DNA from: Andrena cerasifolii
Lineage: Eukaryota; Arthropoda; Insecta; Hymenoptera; Andrenidae
DNA length: 64,000 nucleotides
Assembly: GCF_050908995.1 (NCBI RefSeq)
Contig: NC_135119.1
Location: forward strand, 17,670,001-17,734,000
Direction of reading: 5' to 3'
Part shown: positions 1 to 13,400 of the stretch, in pieces
How positions within the stretch are numbered: the stretch's first letter is position 1
Layout of the letters: every line of letters begins with the position of its first letter
Translations under genes and position numbers: made by a program
The notes under the pieces: model-generated
What the model was told of the DNA's origin: nothing
The model's input: only the letters and a program-made list of their open reading frames with translations
Database searches by the model: none

Positions 1-2325
1 TAGAGTTGGGGCGAATATGAAATGATAACTTTCAGTTAGTGGATTGTACGCTATAGAAGCGCATTTTTATCCCTCCTTTTGTAAGTTTCCATTTAGATAT
101 TAAAATTCAGAATTTATGGGCATATAAAATGAAGTTTTTACCATTGGGATTCGTATCAGGGGCGTGTCGATTTTTTCATCAAAACGTCCGTTTTTAACTT
201 CAATGCCTAGGTAGCTTTTACGTAGTAATCATTTCACCTGAATACGAAATATCAGTTTCTATTGAAAAGCTCCACGTTACCGATGCATGTGAATTCTAAT
301 AAAATAAAAATCATATTGCATCAGTCACAGTGTTGTAAAACGATATAGTGTTTTCTCATATTTTCAGTAAAAGGTTGCAAACAATTCGGGTTTTAAAATT
401 TTCAAAAATTCCAGAAGCTTCGGAATCCTACGCTTGTCCATGTTGCGCAGAAAGATTGCCAATTTACATAAAACGTATCCGCGATACTAAAGGAGAATAA
501 GGATTAAAAATTGACAAACTCCACGAAAATCCGAATTAGAAATTTACTGAAGATTAAAATGCACTCCCATTTTAAAAGGATATTTATAACTACAAGCACC
601 TTATTTCCTTGTAAAAAAGTTTGCGTGCGATGTTTGATGTTGAAAAGCACAGAAATTTCAGCGAATATAATTTAAACACTAAATCACACTGAGCTGCAAG
701 TAGAATTAACTGTAGGGAATATTTATTTGTTGAAAACTGAAACAATCTTCTCCATTGGTTTCGGTCGCGTAAAACTTAGCGAGTGTCTGATTAATAAGAA
801 TCGGCAAATAAACTGAACGAAAATCTAGACACTAGAACAAACAGGTCACTTTTCTCACAAATCAGAATTTTATTTTTCTCAGCATGAAGATTAAATTACG
901 TTGTAATTTAGACAATTTTTTCTGAAAGATTTCGTTGTAATTTCTTTAGAACAAATTTTATATAAAACTAATATTAGTTTTTCATACCATAGATATAGAT
1001 TTCTGCATTTACGTGAATTCGTAGGGATGCATTCATAAATTTTGGTAATAAACAGCAAGGCTGGGAAAGGTGGTAACGTCTGACCATATACGATCTTATT
1101 CTACTGAAATATATAATGCTGCTTACATCTGCTATCGTTGCATTTTTTTTTATTCTTGGACTCCTTTTCCATGCAAAATAATATCTTGAAGCAAATAAAT
1201 ATATATTTGCGCTAACTTTTATTTGCCTACGTAATTGGACAGCTCGAAGATATGATCTGAATAAATAGATAATTTTTTAATGCAACTAAAAATCTCATAA
1301 AAATCATCATCTTTCTAATGTAAACTAAAGAATCCATCGATCAAGGTTATTATCCAAAAAATATATAAAATAAAAAATTATTAAATCACAAACATACCGC
1401 GTTACATCAAATCTTCGTTATTGTTCCAGTTCACTGACATTATATATTCTCACATCCGACACCTTCTCCGAATAATCAGACAAATTTTACCCACTCCCCT
1501 ACATTACCGAATACTTAAATAACTCAAATCTCTGCAAACCATCCGTAACTTATTAAAATTAAAATTCCTCGCATCGAATCACAAACGAATATTCATTCTC
1601 TCCGTTCGCAGCTCCATACTCCACAATGAATAGTTTCGATCGCAGCCTTTAAACCCAATAACGTATTCACTCCGTTCCATCTGGACTGCTTCACTTACTT
1701 CGTTGGAAAAAGAAAAATGGCACACCATGTCACTGCCGTATCGCTATTAATCGAATACAGGAACGAGAAAATTCGAGCGGCGCGCGGAACTGATACGAGA
1801 ACTCGCGCTTTTAATCCTCATCAATATTCACGTCCACCAGCGAAAAAACGTCGGCAATATTATTGCCCTGCGACGAGGACTTTAAATCTCCATCCCCAAA
1901 TCGCCGGTCAGCGTTTTTTGAGCCTCCACTTGCTAATGAAACGACCGTATGCACTGTAAATTACGTAAACGACCGGCCATAAGTCTTTTCAAACATTCAC
2001 CAACGAGAACAGAGAGTCACGTTCCATTGGCCATTCAGTTATCCGCCATATGGATTGCCAGTTCGTTAAAAGTTAACGTGGTTCCGGTAGCAGCCCCTCC
2101 CTCTATGTATTTTAAATTATATGCGCCACGTGGGAGACGGATTTATTTTGCCACTCAGCCAGCTATATTTAGTGCACACCACGGTCCTGGATCGAGCAGC
2201 TGTAATTCCATGAAACTTTAGGTGACTTGCGGCACTCCTTGTATTATTATGTCGATAAATGTGATGGTAATAAGCAGCGTACGTAGAGTATTGTACTTTA
2301 CGAAAGAGATTCATATTATTTGGTA

Positions 2326-3724
2326 CAGTGCCGGACGAAAGAGAGTTTACAACTTTTAAAATCGCGTAACTTTTTTAGAATTGGCCCAAACTACGTGAGT
2401 TTGTTTGAGAAGCTAGAAGGATTAGTTTGCTAAGTGAAAATCGCTGATTTCGGTGATTCCGCGATTTTCGACCTTATTCTGCGATTTTTAAGGGGGATTT
2501 GCGCCTTGTTGGTTCGAAAAATAGGCAATTCTTTGTGAATTTTTTCTGCAAAAACCGGTCGACAAATTAATTTGAGGTTTGGCAGGCTGTTTTATTGTAT
2601 CTTGAACTATTGTTATGAATTTTTGTGTGACAGTGAAAAAAAACATGACAGAGAAAAAAAAACGTTGAAAAATAATCGGGTGGTTCTCGCGTTGACGAAA
2701 AGTACTGTAAGGTTTATCCGAACACACAAAAAGGAAAAGAGATTCTTAGGCCTGTTTCACACATTTACGGCGCGGCACGGCACCATTTATACGGTAAAAG
2801 GAACGAAGATCATATAGAGACCTTTCACACCTGCCGTCGCCGCATAGACGGCAAACGGCCACCGTGACGTGTGAAAGGTCTCTATATGATCTTCGTTCCT
2901 TTTACCGTATAAACGGTGCCGTGCCGTGAATGTGTGAAACGGGCCTTAATCTATATGAATGTGGCTATCGGTGGTAGTAGATTTATTGCCGAATCTGTTA
3001 CCGTTCCTTTTTTATTTAAAGATGTTTTCCCGATTTTGCGGCAACACCTGTTTCAGACTCAAATCAGGACGCTTCGCTTTATTCAAAAGGCTGTCATTTT
3101 AACATTTTTTTATATTTAATAATAAAATTACTACCATCGATAGCCACATTCATATAGATTAAGAATCTCTTTTCTTTTTTGTGGTTCGGATAAATTTTAC
3201 AGTACTTTTCGTCAACGCCAGAACCACTCGATTATTTTGCAACGCTCTTTTTGTATCTGCCATGTTTTTTTTCACTGTCACACAAAAATTCAGAACAATA
3301 GTTCAAGATACAATAAAACAGCCTGCCAAACCTCAAATTAATTTGTCGAACCGTTTTTGCAGAAAAAATTCACAAAGAATTACCTATTTTTCGGCTCAAC
3401 AAGGCGCAAACCCCCCTTAAGCGTTTATAACTCAGTGCAACTTTAACCGACTTCGATGAAATTTTAAGCATGTATACAACTTACTTCGATCTACAAACGG
3501 GTTTTTTGAATTTTCATTACAAGCTCACAAAAAAAGGTTCAAAAACGACCTTTATTATTTTTTTTTTTTTGCTATTCCGTCCAATTGCATTTTTTCAAAA
3601 CGACGAAACATGTCACTTAGCAAATTAATCCTTCTAGCTTCTCAAAAAAAATCACGTCGTTTGGACCAATTTTAAAAAAGTTATGCGATTTTAAAAGTGG
3701 TAAACTTCCTTTCGTCCGCCACTG
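2326..3724. mobile_element. Large palindromic TA-flanked element (Tc1/mariner-type MITE)
   Basis: The ends are inverted copies, CAGTGCCGGACGAAAG on the left and CAGTGGCGGACGAAAG reading in from the right, each flanked by TA (2324-2325 and 3725-3726). The CAGTG start and TA duplication are typical of the Tc1/mariner group. The arms are long: 2326-2980 pairs with about 3129-3724, leaving a loop near 2982-3128. The left arm is interrupted by a second element at 2749-2945. Short open frames inside are by-products; no transposase motif is visible, so it is non-autonomous. Confidence 0.8.
2749..2945. mobile_element. Nested PIF/Harbinger-like MITE (197 bp) with TTA duplication
   Basis: Inverted ends read GGCCTGTTTCACACATT and, from the right, GGCCCGTTTCACACATT. 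Both sides carry TTA (2746-2748 and 2946-2948). Removing the insert and one TTA gives GATTCTTAATCTATATG, which is exactly the complement of the uninterrupted opposite arm of the host palindrome near 3150-3168. A three-base TWA duplication is the PIF/Harbinger signature. It carries no coding capacity. Confidence 0.85.
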
Positions 3725-4326
3725 TATATCGTTTTCTTTGAAAATTTTTATCTCCTGGATAGGTACAATGAGAAACGATAAGATTGTTTTAAGACAAACA
3801 ATGGTTGATTGACGATTTCTGTGTGGTGGTACTTAATTGTTACTTCTGAAGCATCTAAAGTTCTGATATCAGAACTGAGCGGTTTTCTTCTTTTATTCTT
3901 AACGTGCCATTTAACAGTATCTATTTTCTTGTACGAGAAAAGTGGCAGACGCAATCCCCTCTTAGTCTTTAGAAGAGAAAGCTGCCTATCAGACATCCTG
4001 GCTGGTTGCCAGATATTGTCTATTGTTTTGTCCCCCTTGCTTACGACATATCTTCGATGACATATCGTTCGATGTTGCCAGTTTTTTCATATTTCTAATT
4101 TCTACCTAAGTTAGTAATTATCTTTAAAACGCCTATGAAGCATGCCTAATAAGTATGTAAATACAAAGTCTTTACCACATCGAACACTGCGGCTTGTAAT
4201 TCACATTTCAGACATATTAATTTCGCAAAAATTACATTGATTCGAAAGGACGAGAAACAAGTGGAATAATGTGAATGTATTCAAAACGTCAGTCGTGGGC
4301 AAAGACCTTTCGCAAATTTTAGAACC

Positions 4327-5219
4327 ATAACCCTTCGTTGACACACCTCCTGTTTCGATCAACTTTGACACACTGGGTGGCTCACACCCGCAATAATTTT
4401 ATTGAACGACTGCCATTTTTATCTAAACAATCCAATCGTTATGAAAAAAACCATGGGTCAATTTCAAGATCTCCAGGATGTATTGCAGTAGTTGTTTGAT
4501 TGAAATTTTATAACAGTTTTTGTAAAAAAATTCTAGATTACCATACGTCGAGAAAAAAAGAAGGAAATCTTCAAAAAATTGTAACTGTTACAAACTTCAA
4601 TATTACAAGCTACAAATCTACAGAATTGTTGTTTAGATATAATATTTTGAGAAAAAAATAGGTTGTAAGTCAGCTTTTCGGTAATTGAAAAAAAAGCAGA
4701 GATTTCATATAAACGTTACATTTTTCTGTAAGAAATGATAGAAAATTTTTATACAGTGTATTTTCCTGAGAAATTACGATGAAATTGATAGATTTTTCCT
4801 CTTCTTCATCGTTTTGCAGTATAGCTTGTACGACTGTTCGAGGGTGCAAATTGTAAGCCATGATGCTGTGTATTGTAATGCATAATACACAATTAATGTA
4901 ATACATAATGATTATCATTCTAAGGTATACTTTTTATAAATATGAGCGAAAACAGCCGAGAGCACGATACTTTTTTGTTCACTCGAAACTGACGTCTTTA
5001 ATACACCTTGGGTAGTTCACACCCCTAACTTGCTACCTACGACCCCAGGACAACAATTGACGCTTGCCACGCTTGAGTAATACCCGCAAACTGTAGCGAA
5101 CTTTCCAATCTAGCCCTACGTGGTGCCACTAATTCGATATTCGACGTTTTGGAAAAGGTATAGAGCGTCAAAATCAGCTTATGGGTGGCTCACACCCAGA
5201 GTGTCAGTGAAGGGTTTAA
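4327..5219. mobile_element. Inverted-repeat element, piggyBac-like MITE family
   Basis: The left end reads AACCCTTCGTTGACACAC and the right end, read inwards, AACCCTTCACTGACACTC; both are followed inside by a GGGTGGCTCACACCC block. The ends resemble the TTAA-flanked elements at 9425-9706 and 41575-41929, but the flanks here are ATAA and TTTAAA, so the duplication is not exact. No transposase is visible. Confidence 0.6.
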
Positions 5220-7146
5220 AAATTTCAATCCGGTGTTTTTCACACTTTACTGACTAATATTTCGATCACATTCGCACATTCCCTCATTTTCTTCTCTCAT
5301 ATTTTAAAACCAAATCTACCTAGTCAATGTACCCGCAGTACCAATCGTGAACGGCGATAGTGTGACGCGTGAATAGTCCCTTAGGGCTCTGTCGACAATC
5401 AGCAAACATACCGCGGTCCTTTACACACTCCTGTGACCGATATCTCGAACGTATCTACACATTCCCGTCTCTTCATTCCTCAGGCCACCTCTATCTTCGC
5501 CGCGCGCACATATCCGAAATACCAATCACAAGCTTCAAAAGTGTCCCCCGAGTGAAAAGGCCCCTAGAGCCCCAGTTACCGTTACCTTCGGGATAAAAGC
5601 ATCCCTCCGTAACCGGGTGTTTCGATCGACGCCTGTCACGTTCCGCGGGCACAAGAAGGAATCACTTGGAGCGGGACAAAAAGATCCGGATATTACAAGC
5701 GTGTCCGCCATCCGTCCTAGCCTTTGTCGGTTGAACGACGTCGCCCGTAGTCCAATCGCCTCTGGTTCGCAATAAATCGCGGAAAGCCGCGCATTAAGAA
5801 TTACGGTCCAGCGAAAGTGGGTCGCGAATCAATCGACGGAAGGAAACCCTCCAACTGTTGCGGCCCAGCTGAGCGGGGAGGGTGGAGAGCCGATGGTTTT
5901 GCTCGGTGGAAAGAGTAATCACTGCGGGAGGGACTGCCGGCATAATTAATTCCCCAGGCAGCCCTCAAAGTCGCCCACGGCGTGGACACTAATGCTTCAC
6001 TTCTGTTTTTTTCGCCGGTTCCTGCATGCGCGACGGAAATTAATTCGATGGAACGTCAAAGGAACGAAACGGGCGCGTTTATACAAGGATCTGTGGGAAA
6101 CTCAGCGGCGAGCCCGAAGCGATGTGCTTGTCAATGTTCCTCGAACATTTTTTATCGTTGTACGTGTCCGCGAGGAATGCCGTGGCACTGATCGTTCCTT
6201 TTATCTTTTTCTTCTCGTTTTCGCTGCGTGGAACGGGGCTGTATCCTTGGTTTTAAGGGGGTAGGTTACCCTCGACAGCTCAAAATCAGGCCCCTCTTCA
6301 AACGCATATTCTGAAGTAATAAATGAACATTGAGATAATTTTCTTTTTCTAGGTGAATTTAACGTATGAAATATCGGTCCCATGAAAACGGACAGATAAT
6401 AACCCTGCCTGCTTTTCCGTTTTTCCGAAAAATCACGCGTGTGTTCACATCAAATGTTTAATGTTATCGTTTAAAACCACTGCAGAGGAATGAGAAGCGT
6501 AGCTATCGAATTGAATGCGATGGATAAGAGCGGACGAGCCCCGATCGTTTCAACCACTTTCATTTCGATCCCCATTCAGCCGGAAGCGTTTATGCTTGCT
6601 ACATGAGGGCTGTTCGACATTCGCGTAACAATTACGGGCTTTGGCGATGTTTCATCGTTGTGCCTCGGTGAAGTAGCGATTAGCATGCAAGCCATTCTAC
6701 AGCTCGTAATCGTTTCTTCGATTGAAGACCGACACGAATCATTACCACGTTACCGTTTAACGTCTCTTCCGCGCCAGTTAGAGAGAATCTTCGACCTGAA
6801 TGAGTGGCAACAGATATTCGCTGGCGAAAGTTAATAAAAATTGTGAATAATCCAGCTACCTCTCTCTATTGAGGTAGCAACTAATGTTCCTAATGAAATA
6901 AAAATTCACAGGCATTTTAGAGGGTAACTTTCGACCCCCCAATTTGCGTAAATTGTAGTCTAAGTTCTAAAACGATGAAAAATGGCAGTTTTCACATTTT
7001 TTTCTGAAGCTTTTATAATAACACTTAAATTAATTTTTATCATTGTCTTCGAGCATAGATAGCAGAACCTTTCTGTTTCCTTCATAACGACCTGAAAAAC
7101 GAAATTCTACAAGTCCCTGCTCCATAGAAATTAGTAAAATAAAATA

Positions 7147-8022
7147 GGGGAGGCCGGGGTAAAGTGAACCTCGGGGTAAAATGAGCTTCCTTAATTTGTT
7201 CTTTAACAATGGAATATATTGACAAATTTTGGTGACGTAATAAATGTATGTAATATAAGAATGATAATTATGCGCATTTAGATATCGAAGAATGTAAATT
7301 CATTTAAAAAATTAGAAGTTAATTTTTAGAGACTTCCGATTGCTTTTCTTTTCCATTTAGCTTTTCGGATAAATGAGTCATAAATGTGTTATTTTAACTC
7401 CAAATTTTTTCTGCTTGTTTAAAACAAGCTTATAAACATATATGTACGCGCGTTTGCGAAAACATTAATCCTAACATTATTAAATAATTAATTTTCCACT
7501 GAGTACATATTCGGGGTACAGTGACCGGGGTAAACTGAGCTGCAAATGGCTGCTACGAACCTATGCGCAAGTGATGTGCGCAATATCCTAACCTCTCAGC
7601 TGGCTAGAAAACCACGCGACGTGGTGGAACAGAAACTAACCTAAAAAAAAATGAAAAATATGTCAGTTTTTGACAACCACGATGCAAAAAAGCCAGAAGC
7701 TGCCGTGCTAATACCTTATTCCAGCGCAAGGCGTTAATATTTACCTATATCCTTAATTAAAGTTCTTATTTTGTTGCACCGCACTTTAAACCGGATAGGA
7801 GTTCACTTTACCCCATGTATGGGGTAAAGTGATACCACTTGCATAATTTCTTTCAAGTTGAATTTTAATATACTCTAAGTATATTTTAAGTATTGTTATT
7901 CACCATTTATCAATAGTAATGTTTAAATTATATTATAAATCTATTTCCACACATATTTATTGAAAGGGAAAAATTTTATTCGGCTTCAAACTTTTTCGGG
8001 CTCACTTTACCTCGGTCTCTCC
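7147..8022. mobile_element. TA-flanked MITE with GGGGTAAAGTGA motifs
   Basis: The left terminus GGGGAGGCCGGGGTAAAGTG and the right terminus GGAGAGACCGAGGTAAAGTG (complement) are flanked by TA at 7145-7146 and 8023-8024. The GGGGTAAA(G/C)TGA motif recurs inside, near 7511-7535 and 7808-7833. The same terminus bounds the shorter element at 13910-14261 in a CadN intron, so the two belong to one family. Tc1/mariner affinity is inferred only from the TA duplication. Confidence 0.7.
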
Positions 8023-9424
8023 TATCGACTGAGAGATCTTAGGAAAATGCATATATTGAAGTAAATAATCAGGGCAAACGATACAAAGAAATTTCAAACA
8101 TTTTCTACCGCAGAGATTCAAGCTCATCGGTGTTCTCATTAACGACGCAATTTTCTTAATTCTCGAGAATCCACGGAGCCCTAATTTTGTCCTTCTTCGA
8201 TCACCCAACCAATACTTCTTTAACTTCCATTCCCGGCACCTTGCGAAGCTCTCGCATTAAATAAGGCATAAAATTCTGGAAATTCTCGAGAATCTGGAAA
8301 TTACGACGATCGTTGATCGTAGTTGGCAAATATCATTTTTGGAGCAGAAATCATCTAGCTGGTTCGAGCTCGTTGGCCACGATTACATCGGCGTTGAAGC
8401 GTTCCATCCTGGCGGGTGAGCCGCGGCCGAGTTAACTTAATCAGGCGGGTATTTGTCAAGCAAAGAGAATCAGGCAAGTTAAACGCCGAATCTCCCGTAA
8501 GATACGTCGTTGCGCCGAGGCAAATTGCCTGCAGCAGTGCATCCTGGCGTTCAACAAATTGACGCGGGAATTCATCTTGATAGTCCGCCTATTAGCGAAG
8601 CGCATAGATATTTCGGATACATCGTTCCGTGGAATACACGCTTGCCAGGCCAGGCACACGTGAATTCCGGCTGCCCGAAAATGTAGATGGAAATGCCACC
8701 GACTCGCTTCACTATCGGGAAGACGGTCGCTTCTGTACTGGCTGAGAAGGATGGCTCATGAATCTGCAAATCATGGGGTCTCATGAATATGTGAATCACG
8801 AACTGAATTATGAAGGTTGCGTGTGCTCTTAATCCCAGAACTTGGGACTCCCTTAAAATTCTTTCCGTAAAGTAACTTCGCATTCTTTAAATTTCATTCA
8901 TTAAACTAACTTGGAATTCCGGACATTTCTTTCGTCAATCTAATTTGGAATTCTTCAAAGTTCCTTGGACTTCCTTGAAAACGTCTTTCCTTAACTTCGG
9001 ATACAATTGTTACTTCAGAAGAAGCTTCAACAGGTAACGAGGAGAAACTTTTAGTAAATGATTAAGTAAATTACTTGTGCAGCGTGATTTTGCATTATAC
9101 ATTCGTGTTTCAGTGGCTCATGCTTCGTGGTTCTCATTTGTTTAATTTTCGTATGATATGTTTCAAGCAGTCTCAGCTACACATCTGTCTCTGAATCATA
9201 AGTGTATTTAGTTACCTACTCGGCCATTTTGCCACTTTAGACATTCAGCTCCATTACACCAGAAAATAGCACAACACCTTTCTCCACCTCGACATAGTTT
9301 AGAAAATTAAATCTGAGTGTTACACGTTTTTAAAACACTTTCCTTCTCCCTTTCCCTTTTATACTAGATATTGCATTACAGTGCAAAATGTAAGTGGTTA
9401 AAAATAGTCAAAGTATTATTTTAA

Positions 9425-9706
9425 CCCTCGATTGTCGCACTGGGTCAAATTGGCTCTGCAATTTTTTAAGCAAAAAACTTTTTGTCGGAACTCTTATTGC
9501 TTCAAATTTTTTTTTAAGCACGATGACACTTTAAATGTCAACTTTCAACCATAGGCATATATTCTACAACGTTCAAACTATATCTCAGATTTTTTTAGAC
9601 TTAATTTAACAAATAGTTTTTAAGTAACAACTGATTGAAAATTGGCAGGGTTAAATTGACCCAGTGTGACAACGACGTTCGAAAAAGTAGGTGTGACAAC
9701 CGAGGA
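9425..9706. mobile_element. TTAA-flanked piggyBac-like MITE (282 bp)
   Basis: Perfect TTAA copies at 9421-9424 and 9707-9710 flank inverted ends CCCTCGATTGTCGCACTGGG and, from the right, TCCTCGGTTGTCACAC. TTAA duplication is the piggyBac hallmark. No open frame of note. Confidence 0.75.
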
Positions 9707-10314
9707 TTAAACTAATCGATGTCTTAAAAATATTAAACAATATACCTTCTTTTTAGTATGACGAACATATAATCCTCACTCCACTATTTACCTAGAATTT
9801 CCTTCTTTTTTTTTTAATAAGAAAACGTAAGGTAGAAAATGGCCTTTATGTCCATACTCTGATTTTACAATCAATTAGGTCTCGTCACTGCTTTCACAAT
9901 GAACTTCTGTCTCCATTTAATCATTTTACCTCGAAGATCGATACCCTACTCCTCAAAATCTCAGATCCACGACGAAACCTAATACATTATTGAACATGAA
10001 TTCTCCATTAAATTATCTGCATAAATTAACCATGAAGCACAAGGGCCCAAGAAAAACTAGGAAATGCCTTATAATCCTGAACAGAATAAGGAAGCCACAT
10101 CCGAAAATCCTGAACCGCCTTCAAGGTTTCCGTCCGTGAAAATATGAGAAGAATTGAATTTACATTTTCAAGGTATATATTTGAGAAGGAAATATGAAAG
10201 GCTCTGCATCTCTCGGAAGGATTACCCCCAGCCCACATCCACTGACTTCCGTCTCGTTGCGAGACACATTAACGAAACGAAATTCTGACGTCCCGATTCT
10301 TTTGTCTGTTACAG

Positions 10315-10458
10315 TGACGAAATTCATCCGCATTGGAATAGCTGACAAGAACGACAATCCGCCTTACTTCGACAAAGTCCTCTACGAGGCAGAAGTAGAC
10401 GAAAATGAGGACATTCAGCACACAGTTCTCACTGTCACCGCCAAAGATCACGACGAGT
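10315..10458 (+). CDS. CadN: CadN exon: cadherin repeat boundary
   Basis: This exon encodes the end of one repeat with the calcium linker KNDNPPYFDK and the start of the next (LYEAEVDENEDIQHTVLTVT). The acceptor is TTACAG and the donor GAGT|GTAAGT. It begins with two bases of a split codon and ends with one base, which completes a Ser codon with the next exon. Confidence 0.9.
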
Positions 10459-13400
10459 GTAAGTGGTTGCATGTGTAGATAGTGCGGTGCTTTCAGCTTG
10501 GCAAGATCAGCGAGTTATGCTTAAAAGGAATTTATAAGTTCACAAAATTCTTTTCTCCTCAAACATCATTTTCCGTTCACTAAAAATTCCTCTTCGACTA
10601 TTGTCCAAATGGTGATTTTGGGGTAAAATGGGTGAGCATAAAAAAGAATATTTTCCTTGGTTATCAGTAAGAAAATACAACGAGTAAATACTTTAATTGA
10701 CAATTAAGTTCGTGTCGTGTCTAGATTTTTAACACAGAAATTACGAAGGAGATTTTCAAATTTTTTATAATAAAAAGTTTCTCAATAATCACATAAATTT
10801 TAAAAGATTTCCATTATTTCCAAGCAATGATATATCTTGTACAAATATTCTAAGTTCTAAAAATGAAAATACTTGGTTCCAAGACTCGGCAATGGTCTGG
10901 AACAGTCTCGTCATATAATTATTTTCCAACGTCCACACCCTCGAACTTGAAATTAAGTGATTTTATCACTAGTAAAATGCAGTAAAAATATCGATTTTAT
11001 CAAAGGGAATAAGAGGTCCAAATGAAGCGTGCAGTAATTTTCAGTTCAGTAAGGGAGTTCTCGCGAAGTTTCCGCGTGCGTCTTCTCTCCATTTCGCGTA
11101 ATGATTTTATACCAGATCGAAGTTCTGTATCCTTAACACGGGTAACAAGTTTCGCCGGGTAACAGAATCCAACTACCTCTCCGCGACTTACTCAGGGAGC
11201 ACATTAACTACTTACAGAAGTTTAAATACCAGATGGCTGGACGAAGTCCCGAAACATATTTATCTGATGGACCTCAATTAAGAACTTGGACGTTCGCCGT
11301 TATTAAGTTCTAATAAAACTCGCTTAAGGATGCAGTTCAGCGACTGTAAACCGACATTCAAAAGTAAAAGAAGCTATGTAGTAGGAAGATAATTTTCCCG
11401 CTGTTTACAGCAGAACGGAATCCTCAGAGGGAGATAAAATTACAGAGATAAAAATTCAAAGTGTGGCTAGTTTAACGAATTACTGTAATCGTTTGGAAAT
11501 TTTTAATATAAACGACGAGGATTAGTATGAGAATAGAATCTTTATCAAACGACACTTGCTACTATTTGTTGTATTGACGGGATAAAACGCAAATTGTAAT
11601 TCGTATAATCTACAAGAATATATTTTTGGATTTGTAGAAGTTGAGGATGTTAAAGCAATACTATGTATTTTCTTAATCTGAAGTCAAAACATAATTTATT
11701 TTATTTATAAGTTCTATTCACAGAGTAAGCACACAATGACTAATAAAATGGGGAAGATTTGAAGTTGTGAGTTGTAATGCATTGAGGTTATAAATATTAA
11801 CTACCATTTTAGTGAACAACTTCTGAAACTCTTTTCTTAATACATCGACAACAGAGAAGAATATACTAATTTAATATTTAGCTGAGCAAAATTTAAAACT
11901 AAACTAAGCTTAAGCTTCACTCGGTAGAGGAAAGCACTCAAGCACTCCCTGTAATTATTAAATATTTACGCCCTGGAAGAATCAGGAAGAGGATTGAAAA
12001 ATCTTCTCTACTGGCTGAAATAAACGTGTTACAGCTATAATTCTCGATGGTTATATGACACTTCTAACACTTTATGCTGAGTTCAACCCTCGAAACAAAG
12101 TGTGCAGTTCGTTGGTACTTGATCTCCCTAACATCTACACGCCTCAAAGAAAACACGATTTATTCATAAAGAGAACAAAGAAATTTCATCTCCTTTACCT
12201 TAGTCAAGAAATATCGTGTTACAATGCAGCCAGCCTACTTAGCTTGTTCCATCCTTTAAGCCAATTTAAGGGGATGTTCCAGTCTAGAGACCATAAAAAT
12301 AGGTGATCTTTAGGAATTAAATAAAGGAAAACTACCACAGATAATTCAATGGGACTTTTTGCATAGCATTAAGGATGTCTGAAACTATGGAAATATATTT
12401 TATTTTCTGTAATTAATCATTGCAAATGGCACTGGGGATTCGTTGAAGTGGAGGCGTCAAAAAGTTCATCCAAAACGGTGGGACTCGTGGCACCTAAACC
12501 GTTAGTCTGAAATAAGAAACAATGCCAGATTATTAATGGGTATGAAATTCCCCAGTGGACAAAGCATTAAAAATTAAAACAAATGACATTTGTTGACAAG
12601 ATAACGGCACTTGAATTTTCAAATCACTTTTTCCCTGTATTTTTGGTCCTTTCAACGCCCTTAAACAATACAAATTTCCAAAATTTGTAAACTCTTAGAG
12701 GTTTCTCCACTGCATAGAAGTATATTCTTCAAAATAAAAGTAGTTTCAATCGAATCGGATCATAATTTTTCGAGACATTTGTCCCAGCGGTTTGAAGAAC
12801 ACTGTTTCACGAATGCCTATAACTTAACGACTTTTTGGAATTTGAAAAAGTCCTTTTAAACTTCAGAGTTTAGATACGCATTTTCGAAAGGTTGAACATT
12901 CGAAAAATAAAACCAAAAAAAAACGATTTTTTGACATTTTTAGATCGGAACCTCCCCTTAAGAACAAGAGTTTATTATATTCTACTGATACACCGTATGT
13001 CGTCGTTCTCGAGGGGGCATAAAGACCATCGTAATTTCCCTAGAACCCCATCTGAAAGGCTCTCTTTTCTGCATTTTACAGCCTCGCGTATTCGATACGA
13101 GATTACAAGCGGTAACGTAGGCGGTGCGTTCGCCGTGAAGAATATGACTGGCGCCATTTACGTCGCAGGTGCCTTAGATTACGAGACGAGGAAAAGGGTG
13201 AGTGTGTAGCACGTGTCGAATAACAGACACTTACAACGATAGAAACAAGTACGAAATCCACAATAATTAAACCCTTTAACCATGCTACTGCTGCTTTTAT
13301 TACCCCCTGCCCATTAAAACAGTAAAATCCCACGAAAAGTTTCACGGCGTTCCCATACGCTCGTTTGTCATTGTTTCAGTAAGTCTTCCGGTTTATGCAA

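Larger units (their letters stand above)
1..10314 (+). other. CadN: Probable large upstream intron of CadN (no exon seen)
   Basis: No stretch here translates into cadherin sequence, and I found no Asp-x-Asn-Asp-Asn calcium motif in a coding context. The first exon in the window starts inside a codon, so the CadN transcript must extend to the left and this DNA is inferred to be intronic. It holds inverted-repeat transposons at 2326-3724, 4327-5219, 7147-8022 and 9425-9706. Blocks at about 5350-6250, 6480-6840 and 8330-8780 are richer in CpG than their surroundings and have no explanation. I see nothing in the other stretches (1-2320, 3730-4320, 9710-10310). Confidence 0.6.
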
